Source: Flavobacteriales bacterium
GTDB taxonomy: Bacteria > Bacteroidota > Bacteroidia > JACJYZ01
Direction of reading: 5' to 3'
Length of the DNA: 64,000 nucleotides
Assembly: GCA_020635855.1 (NCBI GenBank)
Contig: JACJYZ010000002.1
Location: 806,001-870,000 of the forward strand
This document shows, in pieces, positions 41,994-51,575 of this stretch. Position numbers and translations under genes: made by a program. Below the pieces are notes generated by a model. The model was not told where the DNA came from. It worked only from the letters and a program-made list of their open reading frames with translations, and made no database searches. The number at the start of each line of letters is the position of its first letter. Within the stretch, counting starts at the first letter, position 1.

Positions 41994-43802
41994 ATGACCT
42001 ATCAGTCATTCCGTGAAAAGGTAAATCTTCGCATTTACTACTCCAGAGACCGCGTACTGCTGTTGCTGCGCTGGTCCAGTTTCATGGTGGCCATTGCTGC
42101 CCTATCTACCCTGATTTATTCCTATGGGTTTCCGCTGGATGCCCAATCGCGGGACCTCCCCTTGTGGATCATCAGATGCAGCCTCGGGTTTTATGTGTTG
42201 CACTACGCCCTGCGTATCATCTACACCTTTGATGTGCCGGCCTTCCTGCGGGAGTCGTGGCTGGAGGGCGTATTGATGATATGGATTGTGGTGGATGGCA
42301 CCAGCTCGTACCTGTTCAACTTCCCTTTGGTGGAAGTGATGTTCGCCAAGTTCGGTTTTCACAATGTGCGCCCGCTGTACCTCGTGTTCGTGCAGGTGTA
42401 CCTCCTGCTGATCGTGGGGATCGAGTTGAACAAAACCACCTTCGTGCTGTTTTTCGAACGCGCCGGTCCGGTGCGCATCCTCATTATTTCCTACCTGTTC
42501 TGGATCGGTCTGGGTGCCGGACTGCTGATGTTGCCCGAGTGTGGAGTGGGAGCAGTGGCGCTGAATGCGAACAAGGCCCTTTTTACATCCATGAGTGCCG
42601 TTACCCTGTGCGGACTTACCGTGGTGGACATCGCCGCAACGCTGACCTTCAAAGGGCAGTTGGTGTTGTTGTTTTTGATGCAGATAGGCTTGATCAATAT
42701 CCTGGTGTTCGCCACCTACATGAGCAGCCAGTTTTCTTCCGGGTCGGGGATCCGGAAACAGGCCCTGGTGGAAGACTTCCAGAGCGCAGACAGGCTGTTC
42801 AGTAAAGAAGGTGTCTTGAGGCAGATCTTCGGTATCTGCCTGCTCATCGAGGTGCTTGGCACCATCGGCATCTACATGCTGTGGCCGAAAGAAATGGTCT
42901 TTGCCACGGTGGGTGACAAATTGTACAGTTCCTTTTTTCATGCGGTCTCCGCATTTTCAAATACAGGGTTCAGTCTGTATACCGGCGGCATACGAAATCC
43001 GCTGTTGGAAACATCGTATGTACTGCACCTGATGATTGCCATCTTGGTGTTCCTGGGTGGGCTTGGGTACCTGCCGCTTCTTGATCTGTTCGGCATATCC
43101 AACCTAAGAACGCGGTTGAGGCTGCCATGGAAACGTGTCGCCATCAATACCCGCATTGCATTGTACAGCGCCATCTTCATGGCCATCGCCGGTGGTGTGT
43201 TGTTCTTCCTGCTCGAAAAGGAAAACTCCCTGGTGGGTCGCAATTATTCGGAGGCAGGGATCTCGGCCCTGTTCATGGCCATCAACCGGTCATGTGCTTT
43301 TTCTACTGTCGACTTTTCCAAAGCTTCCCAGTCGGTGGTGATGCTGATGCTGTTCCTGATGTTCGTCGGTGGTGCTTCCGGATCCGTGGCGGGTGGCGTC
43401 AAAACATCCACCTTCACCGCCATCCTCCTTTCGGCTACGGCCACCATCCGCGGCAAGAAAGATGTGCAGTTCGAACGGCATGTGCTATCGTTCGATATCT
43501 TCAGCCGCTCCTTTTCCATCGTAATCTTCATGGTGGGCGCCATTGTGATGGGTGCGTTCATCCTGTGCCTGACCGACCCGAACTGGCGCGTGCTTCAGTT
43601 GCTGATGGCGGAGATGTCGGCCATCACCCTTTCCGGTCAGAGTGGTACGCCGGTGTCGGAAATGTCGGCGATCGGCCAGGCCGTGCTCATGGCATCCATG
43701 ATCGTGGGAAGGGTTGGACTGCTGCTACTGCTGAATGCTTTGGGTAGAAAGCAAGGTGGCCAGCGTTTTCACTATCCCCGGGCGCAGATCATGGTCGGCT
43801 GA
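41994..43802 (+). CDS. TrkH/KtrB family potassium channel subunit
   Basis: From the ATG at 41994 the protein is 602 residues. After a cytoplasmic N-terminus and an extra helical region there are four P-loop repeats: SMSAVTLCGLTVVD, AVSAFSNTGFSLYTGG, INRSCAFSTVDFSKAS and SAITLSGQSGTPVSE. The conserved GGASGSVAGGVKTSTF loop is present. It should conduct K+ (or Na+) with a TrkA/KtrA RCK subunit, which is not encoded nearby. Confidence 0.9.
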   Translation: MTYQSFREKVNLRIYYSRDRVLLLLRWSSFMVAIAALSTLIYSYGFPLDAQSRDLPLWIIRCSLGFYVLHYALRIIYTFDVPAFLRESWLEGVLMIWIVVDGTSSYLFNFPLVEVMFAKFGFHNVRPLYLVFVQVYLLLIVGIELNKTTFVLFFERAGPVRILIISYLFWIGLGAGLLMLPECGVGAVALNANKALFTSMSAVTLCGLTVVDIAATLTFKGQLVLLFLMQIGLINILVFATYMSSQFSSGSGIRKQALVEDFQSADRLFSKEGVLRQIFGICLLIEVLGTIGIYMLWPKEMVFATVGDKLYSSFFHAVSAFSNTGFSLYTGGIRNPLLETSYVLHLMIAILVFLGGLGYLPLLDLFGISNLRTRLRLPWKRVAINTRIALYSAIFMAIAGGVLFFLLEKENSLVGRNYSEAGISALFMAINRSCAFSTVDFSKASQSVVMLMLFLMFVGGASGSVAGGVKTSTFTAILLSATATIRGKKDVQFERHVLSFDIFSRSFSIVIFMVGAIVMGAFILCLTDPNWRVLQLLMAEMSAITLSGQSGTPVSEMSAIGQAVLMASMIVGRVGLLLLLNALGRKQGGQRFHYPRAQIMVG

Positions 43803-43822
43803 GGCAGGGAAGGCAGAATGTG

Positions 43823-43830
43823 TATCTTTG
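43823..43830 (+). promoter_or_regulatory. -7 promoter box, ubiE-porT
   Basis: TATCTTTG, an exact match, 28 nt before the TTG start of ubiE. Confidence 0.6.
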
Positions 43831-43858
43831 CGCCTGAACATTCAAACGCCGGCCGGAT

Positions 43859-44572
43859 TTGCATTCAGAAACCACACTCGACAAGAAGAAGGAAGTTATT
43901 TCCGGGATGTTCGATAGCATCTCGCCCAGGTACGATTTTCTGAACCATGTGCTCTCCATGGGCATCGACATCCGCTGGCGCAACAAAGCTTTGAAGCACC
44001 TGAAGCCAGTGGCGCCGAAACAGATCCTGGATGTGGCCACTGGTACGGGCGACTTCGCCATACAGGCGCTGGACCTGCATCCCGATAAGGTGACCGGCAT
44101 CGATATCTCCAACGGGATGCTGGAAGTGGGAAGGGAAAAGATCAACAAAAAAGGATTGTCGGACCGCATTGAATTGCTGGAAGGCGATTCCGAAAATATC
44201 CCCTTTGACAGCAATACTTTCGACGCGGTCACCGTTGCTTTTGGCGTGAGGAACTTCGAACATCTCGACAAAGGATTGGCTGATATCCACCGCGTATTGA
44301 AACCGGGCGGAAGGGCTGTGGTGCTTGAATTTTCAAATCCCACCACCTTCCCGGTCAAACAACTCTACCGGTTTTATTCCTCAACCATCCTGCCCTGGGT
44401 CGGTAAAAAGATTTCCAAACACGATGCTGCCTATGCATACCTGCCGGAATCGGTCAGGGCTTTCCCCGAAGGCGACCGTTTTCTGGATGTGATGCGCAGC
44501 GTGGGATTCTCAAAAGTGAACTGCGTTCGTCTTTCATTCGGCATCGCTTCCATTTATACCGGAGATAAATAA
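43859..44572 (+). CDS. ubiE: Demethylmenaquinone methyltransferase (UbiE/MenG)
   Basis: The 237-residue class I methyltransferase has MFDSISPRYDFLNHVLSMGID, the SAM motif LDVATGTGDFA, and VTVAFGVRNFEHLDKGL, all diagnostic of UbiE. It makes menaquinone, the acceptor for the Nqr pump. No ATG fits the N-terminus; a TTG at 43859 gives the normal length. It is followed after 3 nt by porT, an order I know from other Bacteroidota. Confidence 0.93.
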   Translation: MHSETTLDKKKEVISGMFDSISPRYDFLNHVLSMGIDIRWRNKALKHLKPVAPKQILDVATGTGDFAIQALDLHPDKVTGIDISNGMLEVGREKINKKGLSDRIELLEGDSENIPFDSNTFDAVTVAFGVRNFEHLDKGLADIHRVLKPGGRAVVLEFSNPTTFPVKQLYRFYSSTILPWVGKKISKHDAAYAYLPESVRAFPEGDRFLDVMRSVGFSKVNCVRLSFGIASIYTGDK

Positions 44573-44575
44573 GGT

Positions 44576-45301
44576 TTGAACCGCATCCGACATACGGCGC
44601 TTGCCATGTTATGCCTCGTGTGCCTCTGTGTAAGCGTGCAGGCACAGAAGCAAACCGTTAAATTCCTGTCGACTTATGACAACCAGCAGTTGCATTTCGG
44701 TTTTCTGCTCGGAATCAACAGTGCCAATTTCATCGTCAAAACTTCACCCGACATTGCCAGTCTGGATTCGGTGCTATCGGTAGAGCCATATGCGCAGTCG
44801 GGATTTTCCCTCGGCATCGTTTCCGATCTTCGGATGAACCAGCACATGAACCTGCGGTTTCTGCCCACACTTTCTTTTGCCGAACGCGGACTTACATACA
44901 GGGTTCGTTCCACCAAGCAAAATGCCATCATTGAGCAGAAGAAAAATGTGGAAAGTACATTCCTGATGTTTCCGTTCAATGTCAAATACCGCGCAGCCAG
45001 GCTGAATAACTACCGTGTGTACCTGGTGGCGGGTGCCACTTATATGCTTGACCTGGCATCACAGGAAGGTGCCGACCAGAACCTGAAGCCCGAAGAAATA
45101 TTTGTGAGGATCCACAAAAGTGACCTGTTGTTTGAAGTGGGCATGGGCATCGACTTCTACCTTGAATTTTTCAAATTCACCCCTGAAATCAAAATGGGTT
45201 TCGGGATTCCCGATCTGCTGGTACACGAAGACCAGATTTACTCGCAGGCCATTCGTGTGCTGCGGTCCAAGATGGTGATGTTCACTTTCTATTTCGAGTA
45301 A
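44576..45301 (+). CDS. porT: PorT family T9SS outer-membrane protein
   Basis: The 241-residue protein starts at a TTG (the ATG at codon 11 is also possible) with a signal peptide ending SVQAQ. An eight-strand beta-barrel of PorT/SprT type follows: LHFGFLLGINSANFIV, PTLSFAERGLTYRV and FTFYFE at the C-terminus. PorT is needed for type IX secretion and gliding. It directly follows ubiE. Its 3' end overlaps the convergent methyltransferase gene by 20 nt. Confidence 0.88.
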   Translation: MNRIRHTALAMLCLVCLCVSVQAQKQTVKFLSTYDNQQLHFGFLLGINSANFIVKTSPDIASLDSVLSVEPYAQSGFSLGIVSDLRMNQHMNLRFLPTLSFAERGLTYRVRSTKQNAIIEQKKNVESTFLMFPFNVKYRAARLNNYRVYLVAGATYMLDLASQEGADQNLKPEEIFVRIHKSDLLFEVGMGIDFYLEFFKFTPEIKMGFGIPDLLVHEDQIYSQAIRVLRSKMVMFTFYFE

Positions 45302-46046
45302 GTCGGTGGAATTCGGCGGCAAGGATGCTGCCGGCCATGGCTACATTCAGGCTTTCCGTTCCACGGGTTCCGCCGGGAATTCGTAATGAACCAGTGGCCT
45401 CTTTTGCGAGTTCCGGTTTCAATCCATGAGATTCACTGCCCAGGAGAATGAGGCCTGGCGCGATGTCCTGCCGGTCAAACAGGTTGTCGCCATCCAGGGT
45501 GGTGGCCCAGATGGGACTATGGCTTTCACGAAAGAGTTTCATCAAAGGTTGCAGGTCCATATAAAAAACCGGCACCCGGAAGACGGAACCCATGGTTGAC
45601 TGAACTGTTTTGGGATTGAACAGATCGGCACAGTCGGGCGAGCAGATCATGCAGGGATGCCCGAACCAGTCGGCTGTACGCACCAGTGTGCCCAGGTTGC
45701 CGGGGTCACGGATGCCGTCACATATGAAAGCGGTGCGCCCGCGTATCATCTCCGGTGAAAAATCGGTCTGGGGAATTTCTGCCACTGCAACGATGCCGGG
45801 CGGTGTGCTCAATGCAGAGACGGTGGCGAGTTGGTCGGATGTGGCGGTATGGAAAAAGGGTTGTTCTGGCCCCATGGTGGCAAGGATTTCTTCCGATCCT
45901 GCTATCAGCTTGAGGGGAACACCCGAGGCCAGTGCTTCTGCCACGGCCTTGTGTCCTTCCACCATGAAGCAGGCAGATGCTGCCCGTCCCTTCTTGGTAT
46001 GGAGGGAACGGATCCATTTGATTTGTGCTTTGCTGAGCGATTTCAT
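45282..46046 (-). CDS. SpoU/TrmH-type RNA 2'-O-methyltransferase
   Basis: From the ATG at 46046 the product is 254 residues. It has an N-terminal substrate-binding domain (FMVEGHKAVAEAL) and the knotted SPOUT domain with CDGIRDPGNLGTLVRTADWFG, LLGSESHGL and SLNVAMAGSILAAEF. It likely modifies 23S rRNA or tRNA. AAGGAG lies 9 nt before the ATG, one of the few plausible Shine-Dalgarno sites in this window. Divergent from tamL. Confidence 0.9.
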   Translation of the reverse strand: MKSLSKAQIKWIRSLHTKKGRAASACFMVEGHKAVAEALASGVPLKLIAGSEEILATMGPEQPFFHTATSDQLATVSALSTPPGIVAVAEIPQTDFSPEMIRGRTAFICDGIRDPGNLGTLVRTADWFGHPCMICSPDCADLFNPKTVQSTMGSVFRVPVFYMDLQPLMKLFRESHSPIWATTLDGDNLFDRQDIAPGLILLGSESHGLKPELAKEATGSLRIPGGTRGTESLNVAMAGSILAAEFHRLTRNRK

Positions 46047-46088
46047 TGATGTAATCTCCTTGTGGTATGGCGCTTGCGGTGAATATAG

Positions 46089-46096
46089 TAAATTTG
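46089..46096 (+). promoter_or_regulatory. -7 promoter box, tamL
   Basis: TAAATTTG, an exact match, 10 nt before the ATG at 46107. Confidence 0.55.
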
Positions 46097-46106
46097 CGTC
46101 GCGCTG

Positions 46107-48488
46107 ATGACAACCCTGCCCAACCAAATATCTTTCCGGCGATTCGCATGGATGCCGATCCTGTTGCTGACGCTGGCAGGGTGCAGCATTACCAGGCATT
46201 TGCCCGAAGGCAGTTCATTGCTTGTGAAAAATCAAGTAACCGTGGAAGGCGCTCCGGAAATCGATAAGGAGGCGCTGCAATCCCTTATCAAGCAAAAGCC
46301 GAACCGAAAGATCCTGGGGTTGTTTCGGTTTCACCTGGCCGTTTACCAGGCTGCCGGATCAAAGAAGGAAACCAAGATGAGAAAGTTCATGCGGAACACC
46401 ATCGGGGAAGAACCGGTGCTGCTCGATAGCATGTTAACCGAACGTACCTCCCGGCAACTGCAGCTGTACATGCGAAGCAAAGGTTTCTTCAATGCCGAAG
46501 TGAAAGACACGGTGACCTTCAGAAAAAGGCATATGCAAAGGAAGCAGCGCCGGAAATCGTTGGTGCATTATATGGTTACGGCCGGTAAGCCGTACACCAT
46601 TCGCAATGTGATGTATGATATCGCGGATCCGGTGTTGAAAGGCATCGTGGCAGGTGAGAGGGAGTCGCGAACGCTGTTGAAAACAGGCAACCGGTACGAC
46701 GTGGATGTGTTGCATGCGGAAAGGAAGTGGATCAATGCTGAACTCAGGAATCGGGGCTACTATACCATCGCCCAGGATTATATTTATTTTAAGGTGGACA
46801 GTACGGTGGGCAACCGCCAGGTGGATCTGTTCCTCGGGATCAAAGACTTCACCCGCAAATCGGGCGATTCCCTTGTAACGGTTTTTCACCATCCCTATAC
46901 CATCGGGAATATATTTGTGTACCCCCGGTACAAGCTGCTGCAGCAAGGTCAGGTAAATCCTGATACGACGTATACCCAACAGGCGGACTTCCTGCATACC
47001 GGCCCGATGGAGTTCAAACCGGAGGCCCTTCTTCGCTGCATCTTCCTTGAAAAGGGTTCCCTTTATCAGGAAAAGAATTCTGACAATACCTACCGCCGGT
47101 TGGCTTCTTTGGGGCAATTCAAGTTTGTGGATGTGGCGTTCGTTCCCGCAGCCGACAGCGGCTATGTGCTGAACAGCTTCATTCGCCTGACGCCGTCGCC
47201 CCTGCAATCGGTTTCTTTGGAAACGGAAGGAACCCACTCGGGCGGCAACCTGGGCATCGCCGGCAACCTGGTGTACCGCCACCGGAACGCCTTCCACGGG
47301 GCCGAGATCCTGGAGGTGAAGTTCAAAGGCGCGCTCGAAGCGCAGAAGTCGCTGAACCTGCAGAACGACAGCATTACGCGCGACAAGTCGCCTTTCAATA
47401 CGGTGGAGTTCGGGCCGGAAGTGACCCTGCAGATCCCCAAATTTTTGGTGCCATTCAGGTACGAGCATGTTTCGCAATACTTCAACCCCCGCACCACCAT
47501 ACAGGTGTCGTACTTCTTCCAGCGCCGTGCCGATTACCTCCGCCGCATCGGAAAAGTGGCGCTGGGTTATAAATGGAGGGAGTCGTCCACAAAAACCCAT
47601 ATACTCACGCCGGTGGATTTCAACTATGTGAAAGTACACCTTGAACCCGCCGCACTCGAAGTGCTGGAAAGCCGCCAGAACATTTTCCTGCTGAACAGCT
47701 ACCAGGACCACCTTACCCTCGGAAGTAGCTACAGCTTCATCTTCAACAACCAGGAAAAGTCCGATGCCCGCCATTTCTCATTTTTCAGGGCCGATGCGAA
47801 GATCGCCGGGAACATACTTCGGGGAATCTATAACCTCGGAAGCAGCGTGGATACCGGTGATGGTTATACATTGCTCGGGGTGCGGTTCGCACAGTATGCC
47901 CGCATGCACCTGGACTACCGGCATTATTTTACCCTGCGCCACGATGACCAACTGGTGCTTCGGCTGAGCGGGGGAGTGGGCGCTCCGTATGGCAACCTGA
48001 TGGTGTTGCCGTTGGAAGAAAGCTTTTTCGGAGGCGGCGCCAACGGCATGCGTGCCTGGAAGGTGCGTTCGCTGGGACCCGGTAGCTACAGCGGTATCAG
48101 TAACTTCGACCAGACAGGTGATATCCGCATAGAAGCCAATGCAGAGTATAGGTTCGGGATCATCAAGTCGTTAAAAGGAGCCCTCTTCGCCGATGCGGGC
48201 AACATCTGGCTGATGCGGAAAGATGATGCCCGTCCGGGAGGCGAATTCACCGGCTCATTCTACAAAGACCTCGCACTTGGCATTGGAACCGGCCTCCGGT
48301 TCGATTTTACCTTCTTCATCATCCGCCTCGACATGGGCCTGAAAACCATTGATCCGGCTTTTGATTACGGAGAACGGTTCACGCTGCAACGCCTGTTCGA
48401 CCGCACGTGGAAAGACAACTACTTTAATTCGAACGGGCAACGCTATCCTTTCGCGAATGTGAATTTGGGGATCGGATATCCGTTTTAA
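46107..48488 (+). CDS. BamA/TamA-superfamily outer-membrane lipoprotein (TamL type)
   Basis: The 793-residue protein has a lipoprotein signal (TLAGC, Cys26), then POTRA-like domains (about 35-330, with NQVTVEGAPEIDKEALQSL), and a C-terminal 16-strand Omp85 barrel from about 400. The barrel includes the lid-lock-like region EESFFGGGANGMRAWKVRSLGPGSY (VRGY/F-equivalent MRAW) and the final GIGYPF. A lipidated TamA is typical of Bacteroidota. It works with TamB in outer-membrane protein assembly; tamB is not adjacent here. Confidence 0.88.
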   Translation: MTTLPNQISFRRFAWMPILLLTLAGCSITRHLPEGSSLLVKNQVTVEGAPEIDKEALQSLIKQKPNRKILGLFRFHLAVYQAAGSKKETKMRKFMRNTIGEEPVLLDSMLTERTSRQLQLYMRSKGFFNAEVKDTVTFRKRHMQRKQRRKSLVHYMVTAGKPYTIRNVMYDIADPVLKGIVAGERESRTLLKTGNRYDVDVLHAERKWINAELRNRGYYTIAQDYIYFKVDSTVGNRQVDLFLGIKDFTRKSGDSLVTVFHHPYTIGNIFVYPRYKLLQQGQVNPDTTYTQQADFLHTGPMEFKPEALLRCIFLEKGSLYQEKNSDNTYRRLASLGQFKFVDVAFVPAADSGYVLNSFIRLTPSPLQSVSLETEGTHSGGNLGIAGNLVYRHRNAFHGAEILEVKFKGALEAQKSLNLQNDSITRDKSPFNTVEFGPEVTLQIPKFLVPFRYEHVSQYFNPRTTIQVSYFFQRRADYLRRIGKVALGYKWRESSTKTHILTPVDFNYVKVHLEPAALEVLESRQNIFLLNSYQDHLTLGSSYSFIFNNQEKSDARHFSFFRADAKIAGNILRGIYNLGSSVDTGDGYTLLGVRFAQYARMHLDYRHYFTLRHDDQLVLRLSGGVGAPYGNLMVLPLEESFFGGGANGMRAWKVRSLGPGSYSGISNFDQTGDIRIEANAEYRFGIIKSLKGALFADAGNIWLMRKDDARPGGEFTGSFYKDLALGIGTGLRFDFTFFIIRLDMGLKTIDPAFDYGERFTLQRLFDRTWKDNYFNSNGQRYPFANVNLGIGYPF

Positions 48489-48914
48489 GAGTTGCGAGTT
48501 TCAAGTTGCGAGTCTCAAGTTTCAAGTTTCAAGTCTCAAGTTGGTAGCATCCATTCAATTGGAGCATTGTGCCCGGTAGTTTTTCAATGGGGACAGACCA
48601 TTCTCGGGCCGTATATCAACTCTTAACTCGCGACTTGAGACTCTCTACCTGCCTTTCGGTCGTGTAAATGGTCATTGCTCCCGCTGGTCGGGTCAATACG
48701 CGGCGCTGTCAAAGGCTTCCTTCGGTCGCGTCAATGAAACCCGGGTCCCATTAACTATTAACTATTAACTATTAACTATTGACTATTGACTATTGACCAT
48801 TGACCATTATTAATGCCCATTGACTACTAACGACTTACGACTTACGACTCACGACCCAATTGCGATCAGGCGATATTTTTTTAGCTTTGCCTGTTATTCT
48901 TAAATACCCATTGC
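48489..48914. repeat. Intergenic short-unit arrays and a broken GACCGGAGGG repeat
   Basis: 48487-48545 is an array of CAAGTTGCGAGTCT / TTTCAAGTCT units. 48658-48745 holds a broken copy of the element of 37652. 48750-48815 is an array of 10-bp units (TTAACTATTA, then TTGACTATTG, TTGACCATTG), followed by CGACTTACGACTTACGACTC to 48855. Transcription of the aldolase gene starts from 48882. No gene is seen. Confidence 0.75.
48882..48889 (+). promoter_or_regulatory. -7 promoter box, aldolase gene
   Basis: TAGCTTTG, an exact match, with a TTG at 48860-48862 at the right distance for the -33 element; the ATG follows 25 nt later. Confidence 0.65.
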
Positions 48915-49973
48915 ATGTCACTTAAAAAGATTGAAGCGCTGTTGGGCGATCAGGCAGACTCTCTCCTGAACCACAAGTGTGAAACCATTGATAAGAAAAT
49001 GCTTCATCAGCCGGGCCCTGATTTTATCGACAGGGTCTTCTCACTGACACAGCGGAACAACCAAACGGTGCGGAACCTTTCCGCCCTGTATCAGCATGGT
49101 CGCCTGGCACATACCGGTTACCTATCCATCCTTCCGGTGGATCAGGGTATTGAGCATTCAGCCGGGGCGTCTTTTGCTCCGAATCCCATTTATTTTGATC
49201 CTGAGAATATCGTGAAGCTGGCCATTGAAGGTGGTTGCAATGCCGTGGCATCTACCTATGGTGTACTCGCTTCTGTATCCAGAAAATATGCGCACAAGAT
49301 TCCGTTCATCGTTAAGATCAACCACAACGAACTGCTGACCTACCCCAATAAGTACGATCAGGTGATGTTCGGTACCGTTGAGGAAGCATGGAACCTGGGC
49401 GCTGTAGCCGTAGGCGCCACCATCTACTTCGGTTCAGAAGAGTCATCCCGCCAGATCGTGGAAGTGGCCCAGGCATTCGAACGTGCCCATGAGCTGGGAA
49501 TGGCCACTGTGCTATGGTGCTACCTGCGCAACAGCGGGTTCAAGGTGGACGGGGTGGATTACCACACCGCTGCCGATATCACCGGCCAGGCAAACCACCT
49601 GGGTGTGACCATTCAGGCAGACATCATTAAACAGAAATTGCCCACCAACAATGGTGGATTCAATGCCATTAAATTTGGCAAAACGCATCCGAAAGTATAC
49701 GACCAACTGACTTCTCCGCATCCGATCGACCTGTGTCGCTACCAGGTGGCTAATTGCTACATGGGCCGTGCCGGTCTGATCAATTCGGGTGGAGAATCCA
49801 AAGGGGCCTCCGATATGTCCGAAGCCGTACAAACCGCTGTGATCAATAAGCGAGCGGGTGGCCAGGGACTGATTTCCGGAAGAAAGGCCTTTCAAAAACC
49901 CATGAAGGAAGGAGTGGAACTGCTCCAGGCCATTCAGGACGTGTATCTTTCTGCGGATATTGATCTGGCATAA
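48915..49973 (+). CDS. fbaB: Class I fructose-bisphosphate aldolase (FbaB/DhnA type)
   Basis: This 352-residue TIM-barrel enzyme has ILPVDQGIEHSAGASF, FIVKINHNELLTYPN and GATIYFGSEESSRQI, typical of the archaeal-type class I aldolases that use a Schiff-base Lys. It cleaves fructose 1,6-bisphosphate or runs the reverse reaction in gluconeogenesis. The N-terminus (about 65 residues) is longer than in archaeal homologues, as in E. coli FbaB. It precedes accD by 28 nt and may share its message. Confidence 0.9.
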   Translation: MSLKKIEALLGDQADSLLNHKCETIDKKMLHQPGPDFIDRVFSLTQRNNQTVRNLSALYQHGRLAHTGYLSILPVDQGIEHSAGASFAPNPIYFDPENIVKLAIEGGCNAVASTYGVLASVSRKYAHKIPFIVKINHNELLTYPNKYDQVMFGTVEEAWNLGAVAVGATIYFGSEESSRQIVEVAQAFERAHELGMATVLWCYLRNSGFKVDGVDYHTAADITGQANHLGVTIQADIIKQKLPTNNGGFNAIKFGKTHPKVYDQLTSPHPIDLCRYQVANCYMGRAGLINSGGESKGASDMSEAVQTAVINKRAGGQGLISGRKAFQKPMKEGVELLQAIQDVYLSADIDLA

Positions 49974-50001
49974 TTCAGATCAAAACCTATAGTAGAGTTA
50001 T

Positions 50002-50847
50002 ATGGGTTGGTTTAAAAGAATCAAGGAGGGAATAACTACGTCCACCCGGGAAAAGAAAGAAACCCCGGAAGGTCTGTGGTACAAATGCCCGTCGTGCAAA
50101 GAAATTGTTCCCAAGCAAGACCATGAGGATAACCAGTATGTGTGTACCTCATGCAACTACCATCAACGCATCGGCCCCGCCGAGTACTTCAAGATCCTGT
50201 TCGACAAGAACAAGTTCGAAGAACTCGATCCATATATGGAAGCCGCCGATCCCCTCCATTTCGAGGACACCAAGAAGTACACCGACCGGTTGGTGCAGTC
50301 GCAGAAGAAGACAAATGCACACGATGCCATCATGTCGGCCTTCGGCAAGATCGAACGGCACAATGTGGTGATAGCCTGCATGAACTTCGACTTCATAGGT
50401 GGTTCCATGGGCGCTGTGGTAGGGGAGAAGATTGCCCGGGCAATTGACTTCGCCATTGCGAGGAAGGCACCGTTCCTGATGATCTCCAAGTCGGGTGGCG
50501 CCCGCATGATGGAAGCTGCCTTTTCCCTGATGCAAATGGCCAAGACCGCTGCCAGGCTTGGGGTGCTGGCGCAAAAGCGCATCCCTTACATTTCGCTGCT
50601 CACCGATCCGACCACCGGGGGTGTAACCGCATCTTTTGCCATGCTGGGCGACCTTAACATCGCTGAACCGGGTGCCCTCATCGGCTTCGCCGGTCCGCGT
50701 GTGGTGAAGGAAACAATAGGGAAGGATTTACCGGAAGGATTTCAAACCGCAGAGTTCGTGCTCGAACACGGCTTCCTCGATAGCATTGTGGACCGTCGCG
50801 AACTGAAAAGCAAGATCTCGTTGATGATCCGCCATTTCAAAGGCTGA
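50002..50847 (+). CDS. accD: Acetyl-CoA carboxylase carboxyltransferase subunit beta
   Basis: The 281-residue protein has the N-terminal zinc ribbon with Cys29, Cys32, Cys48 and Cys51 (CPSC, CTSC) and the crotonase-like domain (SKSGGARMMEAAFSLMQM, DPTTGGVTASFAMLGD, GFAGPRVVKET). With AccA it transfers CO2 from biotin to acetyl-CoA to make malonyl-CoA. Full length. Confidence 0.97.
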   Translation: MGWFKRIKEGITTSTREKKETPEGLWYKCPSCKEIVPKQDHEDNQYVCTSCNYHQRIGPAEYFKILFDKNKFEELDPYMEAADPLHFEDTKKYTDRLVQSQKKTNAHDAIMSAFGKIERHNVVIACMNFDFIGGSMGAVVGEKIARAIDFAIARKAPFLMISKSGGARMMEAAFSLMQMAKTAARLGVLAQKRIPYISLLTDPTTGGVTASFAMLGDLNIAEPGALIGFAGPRVVKETIGKDLPEGFQTAEFVLEHGFLDSIVDRRELKSKISLMIRHFKG

Positions 50848-50852
50848 GCCCC

Positions 50853-51563
50853 TTATTGCATCGGTAAGTTGAACTCGATGCCCGCCATAAAACGTGGCGT
50901 TTCGGGAATGTTTCTGTTTGCCTTGAACAGGTCTGACATCCGGTATTCTGCGAAGATCACAACAAATTGAAAGCCCAGCTTGCTGAATAGTCCGTACTGC
51001 AAGGTCTCATGCAGCCCTTCCCTGGAAACCACGGTTTTGATACGCGTGCCGTCCGGCATGTCGTCGATGGTTTTGTGGTTGGCGCCCAGCACACAGTTAC
51101 CGTATCCGCCCAGGTCGATGTAGTTGCCCAGGATGTTTCCGCGTCTGGGAGAAAGGGAAATCCGGAAGAATGCATTTGAGGTGAGCAGGTGGAACCGCAT
51201 CTTCTCGCTGCTGTGGCGAACCGTATCCGGTATCGCTTTGTTATCGGTTTGCTTGATGGCGAATACATCGTATGCGTAGCCCAGGCTGATGCCCGTTGCC
51301 AGCAGCTGGTTGATCCTGAGTTTATACGTGTAGCCAAGGCGCGACTGGATGCTGGATGCGCCATTGATGCGTCCGTTCTTTTCCGCCTGACCGCCATGTG
51401 AACCGAAGCCCACATATTCAAACACAAAGTGCCTCCGGTTGGGGCCGTACATATCCGGAACCGTATCGCCCGCAACATCTTCTTCCATCAATACTGCCTG
51501 TCCGTAAGCCTGCATGAGCCAGCCCGGTAACAGGATCAATATGCATATCACAACACTTCTCAT
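50853..51563 (-). CDS. Hypothetical outer-membrane beta-barrel protein
   Basis: The 236-residue product has a signal peptide (to about AYGQ, residue 22) and alternating strands such as RRHFVFEYVGFGSHGG, YTYKLRINQLLATGISLGYAY and a C-terminal FMAGIEFNLPMQ. It looks like an 8-10-stranded barrel of unknown role. It lies 12 nt after the subtilase gene on the same strand, so both are probably co-transcribed. Confidence 0.7.
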   Translation of the reverse strand: MRSVVICILILLPGWLMQAYGQAVLMEEDVAGDTVPDMYGPNRRHFVFEYVGFGSHGGQAEKNGRINGASSIQSRLGYTYKLRINQLLATGISLGYAYDVFAIKQTDNKAIPDTVRHSSEKMRFHLLTSNAFFRISLSPRRGNILGNYIDLGGYGNCVLGANHKTIDDMPDGTRIKTVVSREGLHETLQYGLFSKLGFQFVVIFAEYRMSDLFKANRNIPETPRFMAGIEFNLPMQ

Positions 51564-51575
51564 CTGCAGAACTTC

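Noticed and set aside
46434..47774. 446-codon minus-strand ORF inside tamL
   Set aside because: Antisense shadow of the TamL reading frame; the plus-strand product has signal peptide, POTRA and barrel features, the minus one has none.
48750..48815. Possible CRISPR or iteron origin (TTAACTATTA units)
   Set aside because: No spacers, units drift along the array, and no replication initiator gene is near.
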